Source of the DNA: Litorimonas sp039975855
GTDB taxonomy: Bacteria > Pseudomonadota > Alphaproteobacteria > Caulobacterales > Maricaulaceae
Direction: 5' to 3'
Length of the DNA stretch: 64,000 nucleotides
Assembly: GCA_039975855.1 (NCBI GenBank)
Contig: JBDWGH010000002.1
Coordinates: 1,178,001-1,242,000 of the forward strand
Shown here: positions 26,847-35,234 of the stretch, one piece after another
Layout: each line of letters begins with the position of its first letter
Numbering within the stretch: position 1 is the first letter of the stretch
Made by a program: the position numbers and the translations under genes
Notes under the pieces: model-generated
The model's input: only the letters and a program-made list of their open reading frames with translations
Database searches by the model: none
Told to the model about the DNA's origin: nothing

Positions 26847-27599
26847 ATGTACTTTAAAGAAATTGTTCCGTTTAGAGACGACGACGACTTTTGGACTCAT
26901 GTTGATCAAGCCTTTAAAATCATGGAAGCTGACTTTCGGACCTCTCCGATTGAGACCAAAAACCAGGCTCTTAGGGACATTTACTCGAGTGGCATAAAAA
27001 AGGGTTCACAACATCTAGGAGCTATTGGCGTAATTAAATACCGTGTTTCAGACGACCGGGATAGCCTAGAGTACTACCATCTCTCTGGCATAGAACTTAT
27101 ACCAGTAATTACCGCCCATATAGCAAAGAGAGAACTTTCAGCAGCCTTTTTGGCAGATTGGGGACAGTTCTGTTATTGCTTCGGCTTCGTCATGAACTCA
27201 GCATTTGCCCATGGGAACGACCTTCAGAACGAGCGTGCGGGCCGTAAAGGCGGCGATGCTGTTTTTGTGGATGACCACAGAGTTTGGTTTTCAAAAATGT
27301 ATTTGCGGGAGCTACAGGACCCGAAATATAAGTTACGTCGGAAACCTGTCGCTAAGAGACCGGTCATCGAAGCAAATATAACACGCCTGATCGAGGATAT
27401 TGTTAGGGACAAAGATCGATCGTCACGAGTGTATCCAGGACTTTCGATAGAGTGGTTCAAAGGTTTTCTCAAAGAAGATGGCTCGTTGAAGACGACATAT
27501 CTTCAGAAAAGCTTGACTGAAAAAAGCATTCGTAACGATTACTCGAAGCGTAATGTCGATTGTCTTCCGCCTTTAGATCTAAAAATTCCTATACCTTAG
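26847..27599 (+). CDS. Hypothetical island protein
   Basis: A 250-residue soluble protein that I do not recognise. It is rich in charged residues, with an acidic start (PFRDDDDFW), a hydrophobic centre (FCYCFGFVMNSAFAHGND) and a basic C-terminal half (YKLRRKPVAKRP). No membrane segment or known catalytic motif is evident. An AAAGGGG ribosome-binding site precedes the ATG by 4 bases. It lies 70 bp upstream of the AlpA-like gene on the same strand, a place where satellites often keep regulators or interference genes, but no role can be assigned. Confidence 0.65.
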   Translation: MYFKEIVPFRDDDDFWTHVDQAFKIMEADFRTSPIETKNQALRDIYSSGIKKGSQHLGAIGVIKYRVSDDRDSLEYYHLSGIELIPVITAHIAKRELSAAFLADWGQFCYCFGFVMNSAFAHGNDLQNERAGRKGGDAVFVDDHRVWFSKMYLRELQDPKYKLRRKPVAKRPVIEANITRLIEDIVRDKDRSSRVYPGLSIEWFKGFLKEDGSLKTTYLQKSLTEKSIRNDYSKRNVDCLPPLDLKIPIP

Positions 27600-27669
27600 G
27601 TACGGTGTTTCGCGCTTCTCCAGTATGATCATTTTGGGTTCTGTTCAAAACTTTTGAAAGGAACACAAA

Positions 27670-27870
27670 ATGACAATTCATATTTCACAAGGGCGCACCG
27701 AAGCGCTGTTAACACTGCCAAAAGCCGCCGCGCTTTTGGAAGTGCCAGTACACTCACTTCGTCGTGCAGCTAAACATGGCGAATTCAAAACATACTCAGT
27801 CTTTAATGGAAGAGTCCGCGCGCGCCTATCTGAGATTGTGGCCGCAATCGAGGAGGCCCGCTATGATTAG
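27670..27870 (+). CDS. AlpA-like/excisionase-type helix-turn-helix protein
   Basis: 66 residues, nearly all one winged helix-turn-helix of the MerR/excisionase class: LTLPKAAALLEVPVHSLRRAAKHGEF followed by a wing and RVRARLSEIVAAIEE. In P4-like and PICI satellites AlpA-type proteins activate integrase expression or help excision. A GAAAGGAAC ribosome-binding site precedes the ATG. It heads the cluster containing the primase and helicase. The paired GTAACC boxes at the island ends and before the integrase are candidate targets, by inference only. Confidence 0.75.
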   Translation: MTIHISQGRTEALLTLPKAAALLEVPVHSLRRAAKHGEFKTYSVFNGRVRARLSEIVAAIEEARYD

Positions 27871-28198
27871 TATTTCGATAGCGAACTCATCATTCCGCAA
27901 CAAAACTGGCCTGAAAGAGTATCTGAGCGATGAGCTTCAGGCGAGAAATGGACTAGACGTTATTGATGACGCCGAGCTGGCGTCGGTTCTAATCGCGCTC
28001 TTTATGTCGCGTGCGCACAAGGTGGCTGAGTTGGGCGAACGAACGATCGTCCAGTGGGAAGTTAAGCCAAACCAAAACGGGGTCAAAGAGCACCAGTGCT
28101 TTGCTGCCCTTTTATCTGACAGTTCACGCATCCACATGAGTTATCATAAAGCGGTCGACGCCTATTGCGGAGAGCCGTCTGCGGAGGATAGGCAATGA
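27863..28198 (+). CDS. Small hypothetical protein between AlpA and primase
   Basis: 111 residues starting MISISIANSSFRNKTGLKEY. The ATG at 27863 has GAGGAGG upstream and overlaps the end of the AlpA-like gene by 8 bp; its own stop overlaps the primase ATG (ATGA). A longer reading from 27764 runs over the AlpA gene in another frame and is rejected. No known domain was recognised. Translational coupling on both sides suggests a part in replication or its control. Confidence 0.7.
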   Translation: MISISIANSSFRNKTGLKEYLSDELQARNGLDVIDDAELASVLIALFMSRAHKVAELGERTIVQWEVKPNQNGVKEHQCFAALLSDSSRIHMSYHKAVDAYCGEPSAEDRQ

Positions 28199-28767
28199 CT
28201 GATCCAACCCTCACCCCGAACCTAACAGAAACCCTTGAGTTTCTTAATCACATTAACCCTGGGTTCCCGCGCCGCGTTTTCACGATTGACCCCGCTTCGG
28301 GGAAAATGACGGCAGTGATTTTCAAAACAGAAGAGGACCAGGCTTTAACAGCTTGGTTGCTCGCTGGCGCGGGGCTACTCAATTATTATTTCTTGCCGAA
28401 CCTACCCCTCGAAGGACTGGGACCAGTTAAGCCTAAAAAGAGAGACATCGAATGGGTTACCCACTTCTGGGTCGATGTCGATGTCACCGGGACGTCAACT
28501 CTTGAAGCGCTCCAAAAACACAAACCTAAGCCTTCATGCATCATATTCTCGGGCGGTGGGTTTCAAGCCTTTTGGGCTCTAGAAACTCCAATGCAGGATT
28601 TTACCCGAGCGGAGCGCATCAACAAAGCGCTTGCCTCTGATCTTGGGGGCGACAGCTGTCATTCTGTAGACCATCTGATGCGATTGCCGGGTACGATCAA
28701 CGTTCCAAACGCATCTAAAACAGCGAAAGGGCGGGTGCCGACACTCGCTTATGTGGTGAAGTCATGA
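28195..28767 (+). CDS. Primase-like protein (RepB/AEP type)
   Basis: 190 residues with features of archaeo-eukaryotic-type primases found in plasmids and satellites: THFWVDVDVTG supplies the paired acidic residues, CIIFSGGGFQAFWALE is the glycine-rich strand, and DHLMRLPGTINVPN is the conserved His/Arg region near the C-terminus. It probably synthesizes primers for island replication together with the helicase encoded next (ATGA overlap). Confidence 0.78.
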   Translation: MTDPTLTPNLTETLEFLNHINPGFPRRVFTIDPASGKMTAVIFKTEEDQALTAWLLAGAGLLNYYFLPNLPLEGLGPVKPKKRDIEWVTHFWVDVDVTGTSTLEALQKHKPKPSCIIFSGGGFQAFWALETPMQDFTRAERINKALASDLGGDSCHSVDHLMRLPGTINVPNASKTAKGRVPTLAYVVKS

Positions 28768-30350
28768 CCGCGTGGACCAAACACGCAGTTGATAGTTTCT
28801 CCGAAGTGAGGGCTGTCTCAGTTAACGCCGGGTCGCCAGTGAACCCCGGAAACATTCAACCCATTTCTATAGCAGAGCTTGGAATCCCTGTGCCTCCCAC
28901 CATAACGGCTCTAATAGAGTTGGGCGATGATCCAGACAATCCCCTCGGATCTGAAAATCCTAGGTATCCATCTCGAAGTGAACCATCTTTTGCAGCTATG
29001 ATGGGCCTCGCCCGCCTCGGCTTAGGAGCGGACAAAATTGCGGGTTTGGTTATCAATCCTGACTACCGAATTTCAGATAGGTTTTTCGAACGGACTGACC
29101 CTCAGCATCAAGCCTTTAAAGAAGCTTCGCGGGCGGTGATTGCTGTAGCAGAGAGTTGGCGTGACAAAACACAGAAAGGGAAACCTAAGCCCACGTTTCG
29201 GAATACGTATATTGGGCTCATTCGCCTTGGCCTTACTTGTAGCTACGATGAATTTAAGAACCGTCTTATGGTGGGGTCACTTCCGGTCCAACAGTATGTT
29301 GGTGAGTTAAGCGACAAGGCCGTCGTGATCATTCGCAAGGTGTTCTTGGACACACATGATTTCGATCCTTATACGATGAACGTGCGGGACGGGTTAGAGA
29401 CATTAGCTCTCGAGAACACCGTCCACCCTATCAAGGTTTATTTGCAGCAACTGGTCTGGGACAGGACTCCTCGAATTCGGAATTTCTTTTCGGATTATAT
29501 GGGCGCGAAGAACAGTCCATTGAATCAAGAGATTGCTTTCATAATGTTCGTTGCCGCAGTGCGCCGAATTTACCAACCCGGAAGCAAATTCGATACAATG
29601 GTCGTGCTAGAGGGCAAGCAAGGGACGGGTAAATCGACGGCTCTAAAAATCCTCGCCAGCGAGGAGTATTTTTCCGATCAAGATATCATTGCAGCAGACT
29701 CTAAAACTCAAATGGAGCTGCTCGAAGGCGTATGGATATATGAGCTCTGCGAGCTCTCAGGGATGAGGCATACAGATGTTGGAAAGATGAAGTCCTTCCT
29801 TTCGCGCCAAGAAGATCGGGGCCGTCCAGCCTATGGCCGCTACAAAGAAGTCATCAAGCGACAATCGATATTTGTCGGAACGACCAATGACCAAACGTAC
29901 CTGAAAGACAAAACGGGAAACCGTCGTTATTTGCCCGTTGCTACGGGAGCTATTGACCTCAAGGGGGTTGAGCGTGACAGGGATCAACTTTGGGCAGAAG
30001 CTCTCCATTGGGAAAAGAAAGGTGCCTCAATTTTCTTACCGGAAGAGTTCTGGGCTGCTGCGGCCCGGGAGCAGGAGGCCCGTGTCTATCAAGACCCATG
30101 GGAAGACCTGCTAAGCGAGATCAACGATACGCGAGTCGGGAAGGAGCGCCGCGTTTTTACGAAGACTTTGCTTCAACACTTAGAAATCCCCGCATCGCAA
30201 CAACAACACTTCCAAACGACGAGATTGGCTGAATGCATGCGTAATTTAGGCTGGAGTGGCCCAAAGCGAATACGGATCGATGGTGTTTCGCTTATGGGGT
30301 ACTGGCGTACTTCCACTGGGGCAGGTGATGACAATGATGGACTCTTCTAA
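28764..30350 (+). CDS. VirE family / SF3-like replicative helicase
   Basis: 528 residues. The C-terminal half is a VirE (virulence-associated E) ATPase: VVLEGKQGTGKSTALKIL is Walker A (about 280-297), LLEGVWIYELCELSG supplies Walker B, and IFVGTTNDQTYLKDKTGNRRYLPV is the motif C/arginine-finger region. Such proteins act as Rep helicases in phage satellites and mobile islands. The N-terminal 200 residues are an unassigned linker. The gene is directly followed by iteron-like repeats, as Rep genes often are. Confidence 0.85.
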   Translation: MTAWTKHAVDSFSEVRAVSVNAGSPVNPGNIQPISIAELGIPVPPTITALIELGDDPDNPLGSENPRYPSRSEPSFAAMMGLARLGLGADKIAGLVINPDYRISDRFFERTDPQHQAFKEASRAVIAVAESWRDKTQKGKPKPTFRNTYIGLIRLGLTCSYDEFKNRLMVGSLPVQQYVGELSDKAVVIIRKVFLDTHDFDPYTMNVRDGLETLALENTVHPIKVYLQQLVWDRTPRIRNFFSDYMGAKNSPLNQEIAFIMFVAAVRRIYQPGSKFDTMVVLEGKQGTGKSTALKILASEEYFSDQDIIAADSKTQMELLEGVWIYELCELSGMRHTDVGKMKSFLSRQEDRGRPAYGRYKEVIKRQSIFVGTTNDQTYLKDKTGNRRYLPVATGAIDLKGVERDRDQLWAEALHWEKKGASIFLPEEFWAAAAREQEARVYQDPWEDLLSEINDTRVGKERRVFTKTLLQHLEIPASQQQHFQTTRLAECMRNLGWSGPKRIRIDGVSLMGYWRTSTGAGDDNDGLF

Positions 30351-30385
30351 AATGCCTGGATCTCATCAGAGGAATGACATCCGGT

Positions 30386-30496
30386 GTTCCGGCCGTTCTG
30401 GTCGTTCGGGCCTCCCGATGACCACCTCCTATAAGAGGTCTATGTCGCGACAGACGCACCGAATATATAGAACGACTAGAACGGCCAGAACGGGTC
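30386..30496. other. Candidate replication origin: two sets of inverted 9-bp iterons
   Basis: Left set, three tandem 9-mers each starting GTTC (30386, 30395 and 30404): GTTCCGGCC, GTTCTGGTC, GTTCGGGCC. Right set, three inverted 9-mers each starting GAAC (30470, 30479 and 30488). The arms 30386-30407 and 30470-30491 are complementary at 20 of 22 positions. The 62 bases between contain ACCTC-CTATAA-GAGGT, the palindrome TGTCGCGACA (30443-30452) and an AATATATA run. The site begins 36 bp after the helicase stop. Staphylococcal satellite origins have the same plan (from memory). A long RNA hairpin is the alternative reading. Confidence 0.6.
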
Positions 30497-30616
30497 TAAA
30501 GCACGATCCTTACCTTCGTAGGGTAAAGGTCCATTTCCCCTAAATATCCATCAACGGGCCTCTCGTTAAGGCCTGATGCCTCCAAAACATACTCGAAGAA
30601 AACTTGTCCTTTCCGT

Positions 30617-30634
30617 GGTTACATTCGCGGTTAC
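30617..30634 (-). promoter_or_regulatory. Paired GTAACC boxes before the integrase
   Basis: Read on the minus strand, GTAACC at 30634-30629 and 30622-30617, 12 bp apart, with the context GTAACCGCGAATGTAACCAC. This matches the pairs at both island ends and lies about 67 bp before the integrase ATG, a place for autoregulation. Confidence 0.5.
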
Positions 30635-30700
30635 AGGAATAATTGTGCGCTGAATTTCGCCGTGTTTTTTTCTTCGAGGTAACAATCAAAGGAACGAAAC

Positions 30701-31942
30701 ATGAGCCAGAGTATCAATATCACTAAGCGAACGCGCCGCCGGAAATTCAAAGACGGAAGCACAGCCGAACAAGTTCGTTATGTTGTGAACTTCACAGATC
30801 CCGAAACCAACAAACGAGCCCAGAGGTTTTTTGAAAAGCGCAAGGATGCGGAAGTCTTCAAACAAGACCTGATCGTGGACATCAAAAGCGGAGACTATTT
30901 TTCGCGGCGCGAAACCGTCTCTGTTAATGAAGTACTGGAACTCTGGTTCGAAGAACGGGTTGGTAAGATCAAGCCCAACTCTTTGCGAAATCATATGAGC
31001 ATCAAACCTCTTATCGTGGGCCCATTGCTTAGTGGCGCTACGCAACAGCAGCGGTCAGACTTCACGATGACCGGAGCTGTCTCCAACGGTATGCGCGTCC
31101 TGCGCCTCCTCAGGGGTGTGAAGATTGCGGACCTGACCACTCGAGACATTCGGTCATGGTTCCATATCATTGAGCGTGAGATTGGCGCCTATTCCGCGCG
31201 GCGTGCCATGCTCGTATTGAAGTCAGCCCTTGAGCTTGGAGCCGAAGATTACGGCTATCGTCCTCCTGCCATGCCCAAAATTATTGAGAAGCGTTCAAAG
31301 CCCAAGAAGGACATTCTGAGCCCTGACGATATTGCGCGACTGCTGGACCATGCCGAGGAGGATTTTGAGCGAGGCATCTATTATGCCTTCCCATTCCTAA
31401 CGGGCACCCGCCCTTCAGAGCAATTAGCGCTCTTGTGGACAGACATAGACTTCCAAGCAGGCGTCATTCGCATTCAACGCTCCCAAGACGCCAAAGGACA
31501 AATCTATGAATCCACCAAGACAGACGCGGGGGAGCGAGACATCCCCATGACCCGTCGCCTCAAGACAATGCTACTGCAACACCGCCTCACTTGCTCACGA
31601 CTGAATGGCGAACTCTATCGAGTGTTTCCGGGGCTTGGTAGAAGGCGAGCTTGGCCGCAACTTCGAGAGGGCGGAGGCCCGCTTCTTTATCAAAACTGGC
31701 GCAAGCGTTTTTGGGTGCCAGGTCTCGCGGCTGCTGATGTGCCTTATGTCACGCCGCATTCAGCTCGGCATGCATTCATATCAAACCTTCAGGCGCAAGG
31801 TGTTGAGGTCGGGCTCGTTGCGCAGATCGCGGGACATGCTAATCCCATGGTGACACTGGGGCATTACACCCAAGCTGTACGGGATGGTCATGATGCCATT
31901 CAAAAGATCGATCGGGCGTACTCTGGAGTGGGGACCGGTTAG
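30701..31942 (+). CDS. int: Tyrosine recombinase / integrase
   Basis: 413 residues. An N-terminal arm-binding region (YVVNFTDPETNKRAQRFF) is followed by a core-binding domain and a catalytic domain. Catalytic residues can be read: Arg in TGTRPSEQLAL, His-x-x-Arg in HSARHAF, His in AGHANP and the Tyr nucleophile in LGHYTQ. It should recombine the island with the tRNA-Gly site. It lies 3.7 kb from the right repeat rather than beside it, so the reverse transcriptase group may have been added between the integrase and the end. Confidence 0.94.
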   Translation: MSQSINITKRTRRRKFKDGSTAEQVRYVVNFTDPETNKRAQRFFEKRKDAEVFKQDLIVDIKSGDYFSRRETVSVNEVLELWFEERVGKIKPNSLRNHMSIKPLIVGPLLSGATQQQRSDFTMTGAVSNGMRVLRLLRGVKIADLTTRDIRSWFHIIEREIGAYSARRAMLVLKSALELGAEDYGYRPPAMPKIIEKRSKPKKDILSPDDIARLLDHAEEDFERGIYYAFPFLTGTRPSEQLALLWTDIDFQAGVIRIQRSQDAKGQIYESTKTDAGERDIPMTRRLKTMLLQHRLTCSRLNGELYRVFPGLGRRRAWPQLREGGGPLLYQNWRKRFWVPGLAAADVPYVTPHSARHAFISNLQAQGVEVGLVAQIAGHANPMVTLGHYTQAVRDGHDAIQKIDRAYSGVGTG

Positions 31943-32332
31943 TCCGATAATGGACGATCTTCTGGCCTCTGTACCATCAGTGCAACAAGACCAGAGAGGA
32001 AGGTCCGCCTAGCGACAGGCGAGGATGCCCACGGTACATTTACCTGCTGCTAAGGGTGTCACCGACTTTATCATAACAGCGTCTCTGTACCCTCCTCTGT
32101 ACCAGCACACGGCGCTGTCTGTACCATAGGTAAATATGTTCAGGTTCAGAAACTGCCCCGCCAGCTTTTCTCACGAACCTTAGGCTTCAATCTAGACCAA
32201 GCCTATTTGACTCCTGTTTCGAGAAAGTTCTGTTGGAGATCGTTGCGGAAATAAAAATGAAGTAAGTTTAATCCCTAAGGCAGACGTTAGCCTCGCTCTC
32301 GAAGAGATCAGGTAAATTTCCTCAGAGGAGCA
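31943..32332. other. Non-coding region after integrase
   Basis: 390 bp, no supported gene. It contains four TCTGTACC words and a small inverted repeat CGCCT-AGCGAC-AGGCG (32006-32021). The end of the convergent HNH gene lies at its right edge. Confidence 0.5.
31968..32125 (+). repeat. Four direct TCTGTACC repeats
   Basis: Exact copies at 31968-31975, 32084-32091, 32096-32103 and 32118-32125, all in the same orientation within 158 bp directly downstream of the integrase gene. They may be recombinase or regulator binding sites. Confidence 0.55.
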
Positions 32333-33382
32333 TCACACCACCTTACGATTGATCTGAACATTGGAGCCGGTAATTTGATTTGCCTCCATTATCATGTGAT
32401 CCATATGCCGTGTAGCAGTTTTGTCTTCCTGAGGAGGTTTAGGACCATTTGCAATTACCCAGTCGACAAGATCATCAATGCCCTCAACATTCTCGGACCA
32501 GTCTCGGTCGATAGGATTGGAAACCAGATGTACATGTACATGCAACCCGGGAAATTTCTTTTGGCTTAACTGCAAGCGCATGGCCCCAATATTATAAGTG
32601 CGAATATAGGCCATAAGGCCCCGTCTCGGGTGATTGAAAACGACAAAGAGATTGAATAGTGGTCCAAATAACTCACTCAATTGCGGTATCTGAGGCGGGA
32701 TATGATGATCATACCACCATAAATCCTGTTCCTCGCTGCCATCGGACACAAACTTGCGGGCATTTTTCATAAAAGGCGAGGCGGCGAATGATCTTGCGGC
32801 CCGGCTCTGGCGAGCAAAAAGCAATATTGATGACTTCATTAATGACCGCATTCCCTCAACACCACCGGAGTTAAATGACATCGTTTTTTCGATATATTCC
32901 AGCTCGGATGTTTGGATAACTTCAATATCCTCCATGGAGGACAGAATTTCTTCTTTCGAACGACCTTCCTTACTGGAAATCTCTTCTGCCAGTTTTGATT
33001 TCATGGACGGGATTGCCTTCTCGTGTCCTTTGATTTCAATATGTCGATTCCCTTCTTTATCATAAAAATACCTTGAGACTGGATCAACGGTCCTGGAGTT
33101 CACCACGAGGCCGGGCTTTAAACGTCTTTGTCGACCATCATCAGACCGACCAACAATCGTTGGCGGACTCTGCCCGTCTCCTTTTTTTAGACTGAACATG
33201 TTACGTAAAAACTCAAACCCCTCGGCGAGCGGTCTGTCAATTTCTCCTCCCAATCGCCCGTTGCAGTCAGAACAAATGAGATTTCTAACTGTCACCTTCC
33301 CACCAAAAGCATTAAGTAGGACATGCTCAGGTTTGTTGGTTTTAGAATCGAACTGGGACGCACAAAATAAACAGGATTCCAT
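32333..33382 (-). CDS. HNH endonuclease-domain protein next to the reverse transcriptase
   Basis: 349 residues. The first 50 are a zinc-containing HNH of the HNH_5 kind: Cys4-x2-Cys7, Glu19-His20, Asn24, then Cys37-x2-Cys40-Asn41. The remaining 300 residues are unassigned, with a basic/acidic middle and a C-terminal part containing LHVHVHLVSNPIDRDW. It starts 56 bp after the reverse transcriptase stop on the same strand, so it is a plausible effector of that unit. No relative with known function was recognised. Confidence 0.7.
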   Translation of the reverse strand: MESCLFCASQFDSKTNKPEHVLLNAFGGKVTVRNLICSDCNGRLGGEIDRPLAEGFEFLRNMFSLKKGDGQSPPTIVGRSDDGRQRRLKPGLVVNSRTVDPVSRYFYDKEGNRHIEIKGHEKAIPSMKSKLAEEISSKEGRSKEEILSSMEDIEVIQTSELEYIEKTMSFNSGGVEGMRSLMKSSILLFARQSRAARSFAASPFMKNARKFVSDGSEEQDLWWYDHHIPPQIPQLSELFGPLFNLFVVFNHPRRGLMAYIRTYNIGAMRLQLSQKKFPGLHVHVHLVSNPIDRDWSENVEGIDDLVDWVIANGPKPPQEDKTATRHMDHMIMEANQITGSNVQINRKVV

Positions 33383-33438
33383 TACTCAAACTCCGCGATT
33401 ATAAGAACCATCCATGTGTCATCGTATAAAGGGTTATT

Positions 33439-34410
33439 TCATTTCCAAGGAACTTCGCCTTCCTCAAATGGCAATTTTACAATTACGGCGATATTTGGCT
33501 CAAGCGCCGTTACCGCTTTTTCTTTTCGATCATGATAGCCAAGAATTTGCTTAGCTTGTGTCTCCCGCCCGCGAAGCCTATTTCTGATCTTAGTTCTATT
33601 TGGTGCGTTTGGATTACGCATTTCAGCACGGACTTCAGCTAAAGCTTTATGCTGTCTATTTGGTAGCAAGAGTTTATCTCCACGCAGTATGCACCCTGTA
33701 ATCGGGACAGGTTTGTCACGAATACGTCGCTCTTTTTCAATCTTATAGGCTAAACCGTAACGCTCCAGCTTTCGCTTAATTGCCCAAACATCACTTCCGC
33801 GAATATGTGTTGAAGCTGATATAGTGATATCGTCTGCATATAAGGTTAGTCGGCAACCACCCTTAACCGCAATGTCGTTTATTGCATCCCACATGTCACA
33901 ATAAGACCAGTATGCGAGCGCAGGGCTGCACGGACTGCCTTGAGGCAAGCATCCTTTTTCTGTTGTCAATCTTGTAAGAATTGCTGCCACGTCACGCGAG
34001 CATTTTAATACAGTACTAAAAAACCAAAAAACTCTCTTGTCAGTGCATGACGGAAAAAAGTTAGCCACATCAAGCAAACAAAATTCTTTTTGCCCAACAT
34101 GCCTCGCCGCGTTGTCTACATATGACCGTCCTTTTACCGGTGCCATCACATAATCGGGGGCAGCCAAACCATGCAACAGACTCGCAAGTCTTTTTTGTTT
34201 TATTTTGAGGCCGATATTTGGTGCGGAAATTGGTCTTTCTGCGCCATCTTTCTTTTTGACTTTGAAAGTTTCATAGCGATTATTGCCATCAACAACAGCT
34301 ATCAACTTCTTCTCTGTGGTGAACAAAATTTCAGCCAACCGTTTTCTACTATTAATTTTGTAGAGACAGCTTTGATGTATAGGTAGTGGCTTGCGAATTT
34401 TCTTAGGCAT
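33439..34410 (-). CDS. Retron-like reverse transcriptase
   Basis: 323 residues from the ATG at 34410. Finger and palm motifs: NAARH (100-104), the retron region-X pattern NAxxH; catalytic Asp114 in LLDVANFF; LPQGSPCSP (155-163); YADD (191-194). PITG (236-239) followed by LLLPNRQHK matches the retron VTG region Y with Val replaced by Ile. The start at 34410 overlaps the XRE gene end by 8 bp; an in-frame alternative at 34461 would overlap further. Domain plan and length fit a retron; group II intron and DGR enzymes are less likely, since no maturase domain or repeats were seen. Confidence 0.82.
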   Translation of the reverse strand: MPKKIRKPLPIHQSCLYKINSRKRLAEILFTTEKKLIAVVDGNNRYETFKVKKKDGAERPISAPNIGLKIKQKRLASLLHGLAAPDYVMAPVKGRSYVDNAARHVGQKEFCLLDVANFFPSCTDKRVFWFFSTVLKCSRDVAAILTRLTTEKGCLPQGSPCSPALAYWSYCDMWDAINDIAVKGGCRLTLYADDITISASTHIRGSDVWAIKRKLERYGLAYKIEKERRIRDKPVPITGCILRGDKLLLPNRQHKALAEVRAEMRNPNAPNRTKIRNRLRGRETQAKQILGYHDRKEKAVTALEPNIAVIVKLPFEEGEVPWK

Positions 34411-34717
34411 CTGATGTGCGTTCCTCAATGGTTTGCAAAAAACTAATGATTTTAGTCGCAATGACTCCCTTTGCTTTCGACAGCCGGTTTTTTCTTTGAT
34501 CGGAGTTTTCGACGTTTTCAGCGAAAAACATAATTGATGAAACTGGAATCTTAAACTCGATTGCGTACTTTTCGAGCACGTCTATTGATGGCTTCTTATT
34601 ATTATTCTCTATCTCCGAAATATGTGACCTTGAGATACCTAGCCTTTCAGCTAACTCTCCTTGCTTCATGTCATGGAAGACACGAAGCAATCTTAACGCT
34701 TCATGCAACACGTTCAT
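34403..34717 (-). CDS. XRE-family helix-turn-helix regulator
   Basis: 104 residues. Residues 5-60 form an XRE helix-turn-helix (RVFHDMKQGELAERLGISRS, then HISEIENNNKKPSIDVLEKYA). The tail of about 40 residues is basic and helical. It overlaps the reverse transcriptase gene, so the two are co-expressed. It could be the repressor of the group or, as in retrons with a helix-turn-helix accessory protein, part of the toxin/defence module. Confidence 0.85.
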   Translation of the reverse strand: MNVLHEALRLLRVFHDMKQGELAERLGISRSHISEIENNNKKPSIDVLEKYAIEFKIPVSSIMFFAENVENSDQRKNRLSKAKGVIATKIISFLQTIEERTSDA

Positions 34718-34749
34718 TCTCCTATTTTGTGTTACAATCCGGTTAGCGG

Positions 34750-34932
34750 TTAAACACCCAGACCGAGGATGAAACCGAGAACGATTTCAACCAATCTAAA
34801 AATGCGCGGTCCCCAGATGAGGACCATTCGTATAACTCTTCCGGTCCGCAGCCACTTAGGCCACTTCCCTTTTTTAGCGATACGTCTCTTCCGCCGCCCC
34901 GGCGGTTCAGTAGGTTTATTAAAAGTATCCAT
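34750..34932 (-). CDS. Small basic single-pass membrane protein
   Basis: 60 residues starting MDTFNKPTEPPGRRKRR. A very basic N-terminal half is followed by a hydrophobic segment IFRLVEIVLGFILGLGV. GGAG lies 7 bases before the ATG, supporting translation. It is 33 bp upstream of the XRE gene on the same strand. Function is unknown; small basic membrane proteins of this look occur in mobile elements. A longer overlapping frame (34743-35018) is rejected for lack of a ribosome-binding site and protein-like composition. Confidence 0.55.
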   Translation of the reverse strand: MDTFNKPTEPPGRRKRRIAKKGKWPKWLRTGRVIRMVLIWGPRIFRLVEIVLGFILGLGV

Positions 34933-34950
34933 GTGGATCTCCGTTGTTGG

Positions 34951-35045
34951 CCGATAGCAGAATTGCTACCGGGTCTTACCAACGCAGGCGTGGACACCGG
35001 GGCTTCACCTTCATGCAAAGGCCTCGCCGGTCTTAGGCGAGGCCT
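34951..35045 (-). ncRNA. Structured leader, candidate retron msr-msd region
   Basis: Two strong hairpins lie just upstream of the reverse transcriptase group and on its strand. The first (35019-35045) has perfect 10-bp arms AGGCCTCGCC/GGCGAGGCCT around 7 bases. The second (34951-34972) has 9-bp arms CCGGTAGCA/TGCTATCGG, one a G-U pair, around a 4-base loop. Retron RNAs lie upstream of the enzyme gene on the same strand with short msr hairpins and a longer msd hairpin. No a1/a2 pair could be defined by eye, so this is only a candidate. Confidence 0.25.
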
Positions 35046-35234
35046 GCTTGGCGCACATCAGGGTCACAGAGGTCACAGGGACATGAGGACGCATGACAGC
35101 ATCAAACGGTAGAGCTTTTACACTCCACGGAACGCTTCAAATGTAACGCTCCCAGGTTTCAGACTTTATATTTCCAAACACCGAAGTGTTCCGAACAAAC
35201 CTTACATAGGCGAGCTTCAGCTTTAAATCAAGAC

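Larger units (their letters stand above)
30351..30700. other. Non-coding region between helicase and integrase
   Basis: 350 bp without a supported gene. It holds the candidate origin (30386-30496), an inverted GTAACC pair (30617-30634) and the integrase ribosome-binding site (AAAGGAACGAAAC) before 30701. Confidence 0.6.

Noticed and set aside
30256..30543. 95-codon frame after the helicase
   Set aside because: It reads through the iteron repeats and the helicase end in another frame; Arg/Ser/Thr-rich with no family pattern.
33439..34410. Group II intron or diversity-generating retroelement
   Set aside because: No maturase or endonuclease domain in the enzyme, no template/variable repeat pair seen, and retron-type NAxxH and (V/I)TG motifs are present.
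34743..35018. 91-codon minus-strand frame overlapping the small membrane protein
   Set aside because: The 60-residue frame has a good ribosome-binding site and a basic-hydrophobic plan; the longer frame has neither.
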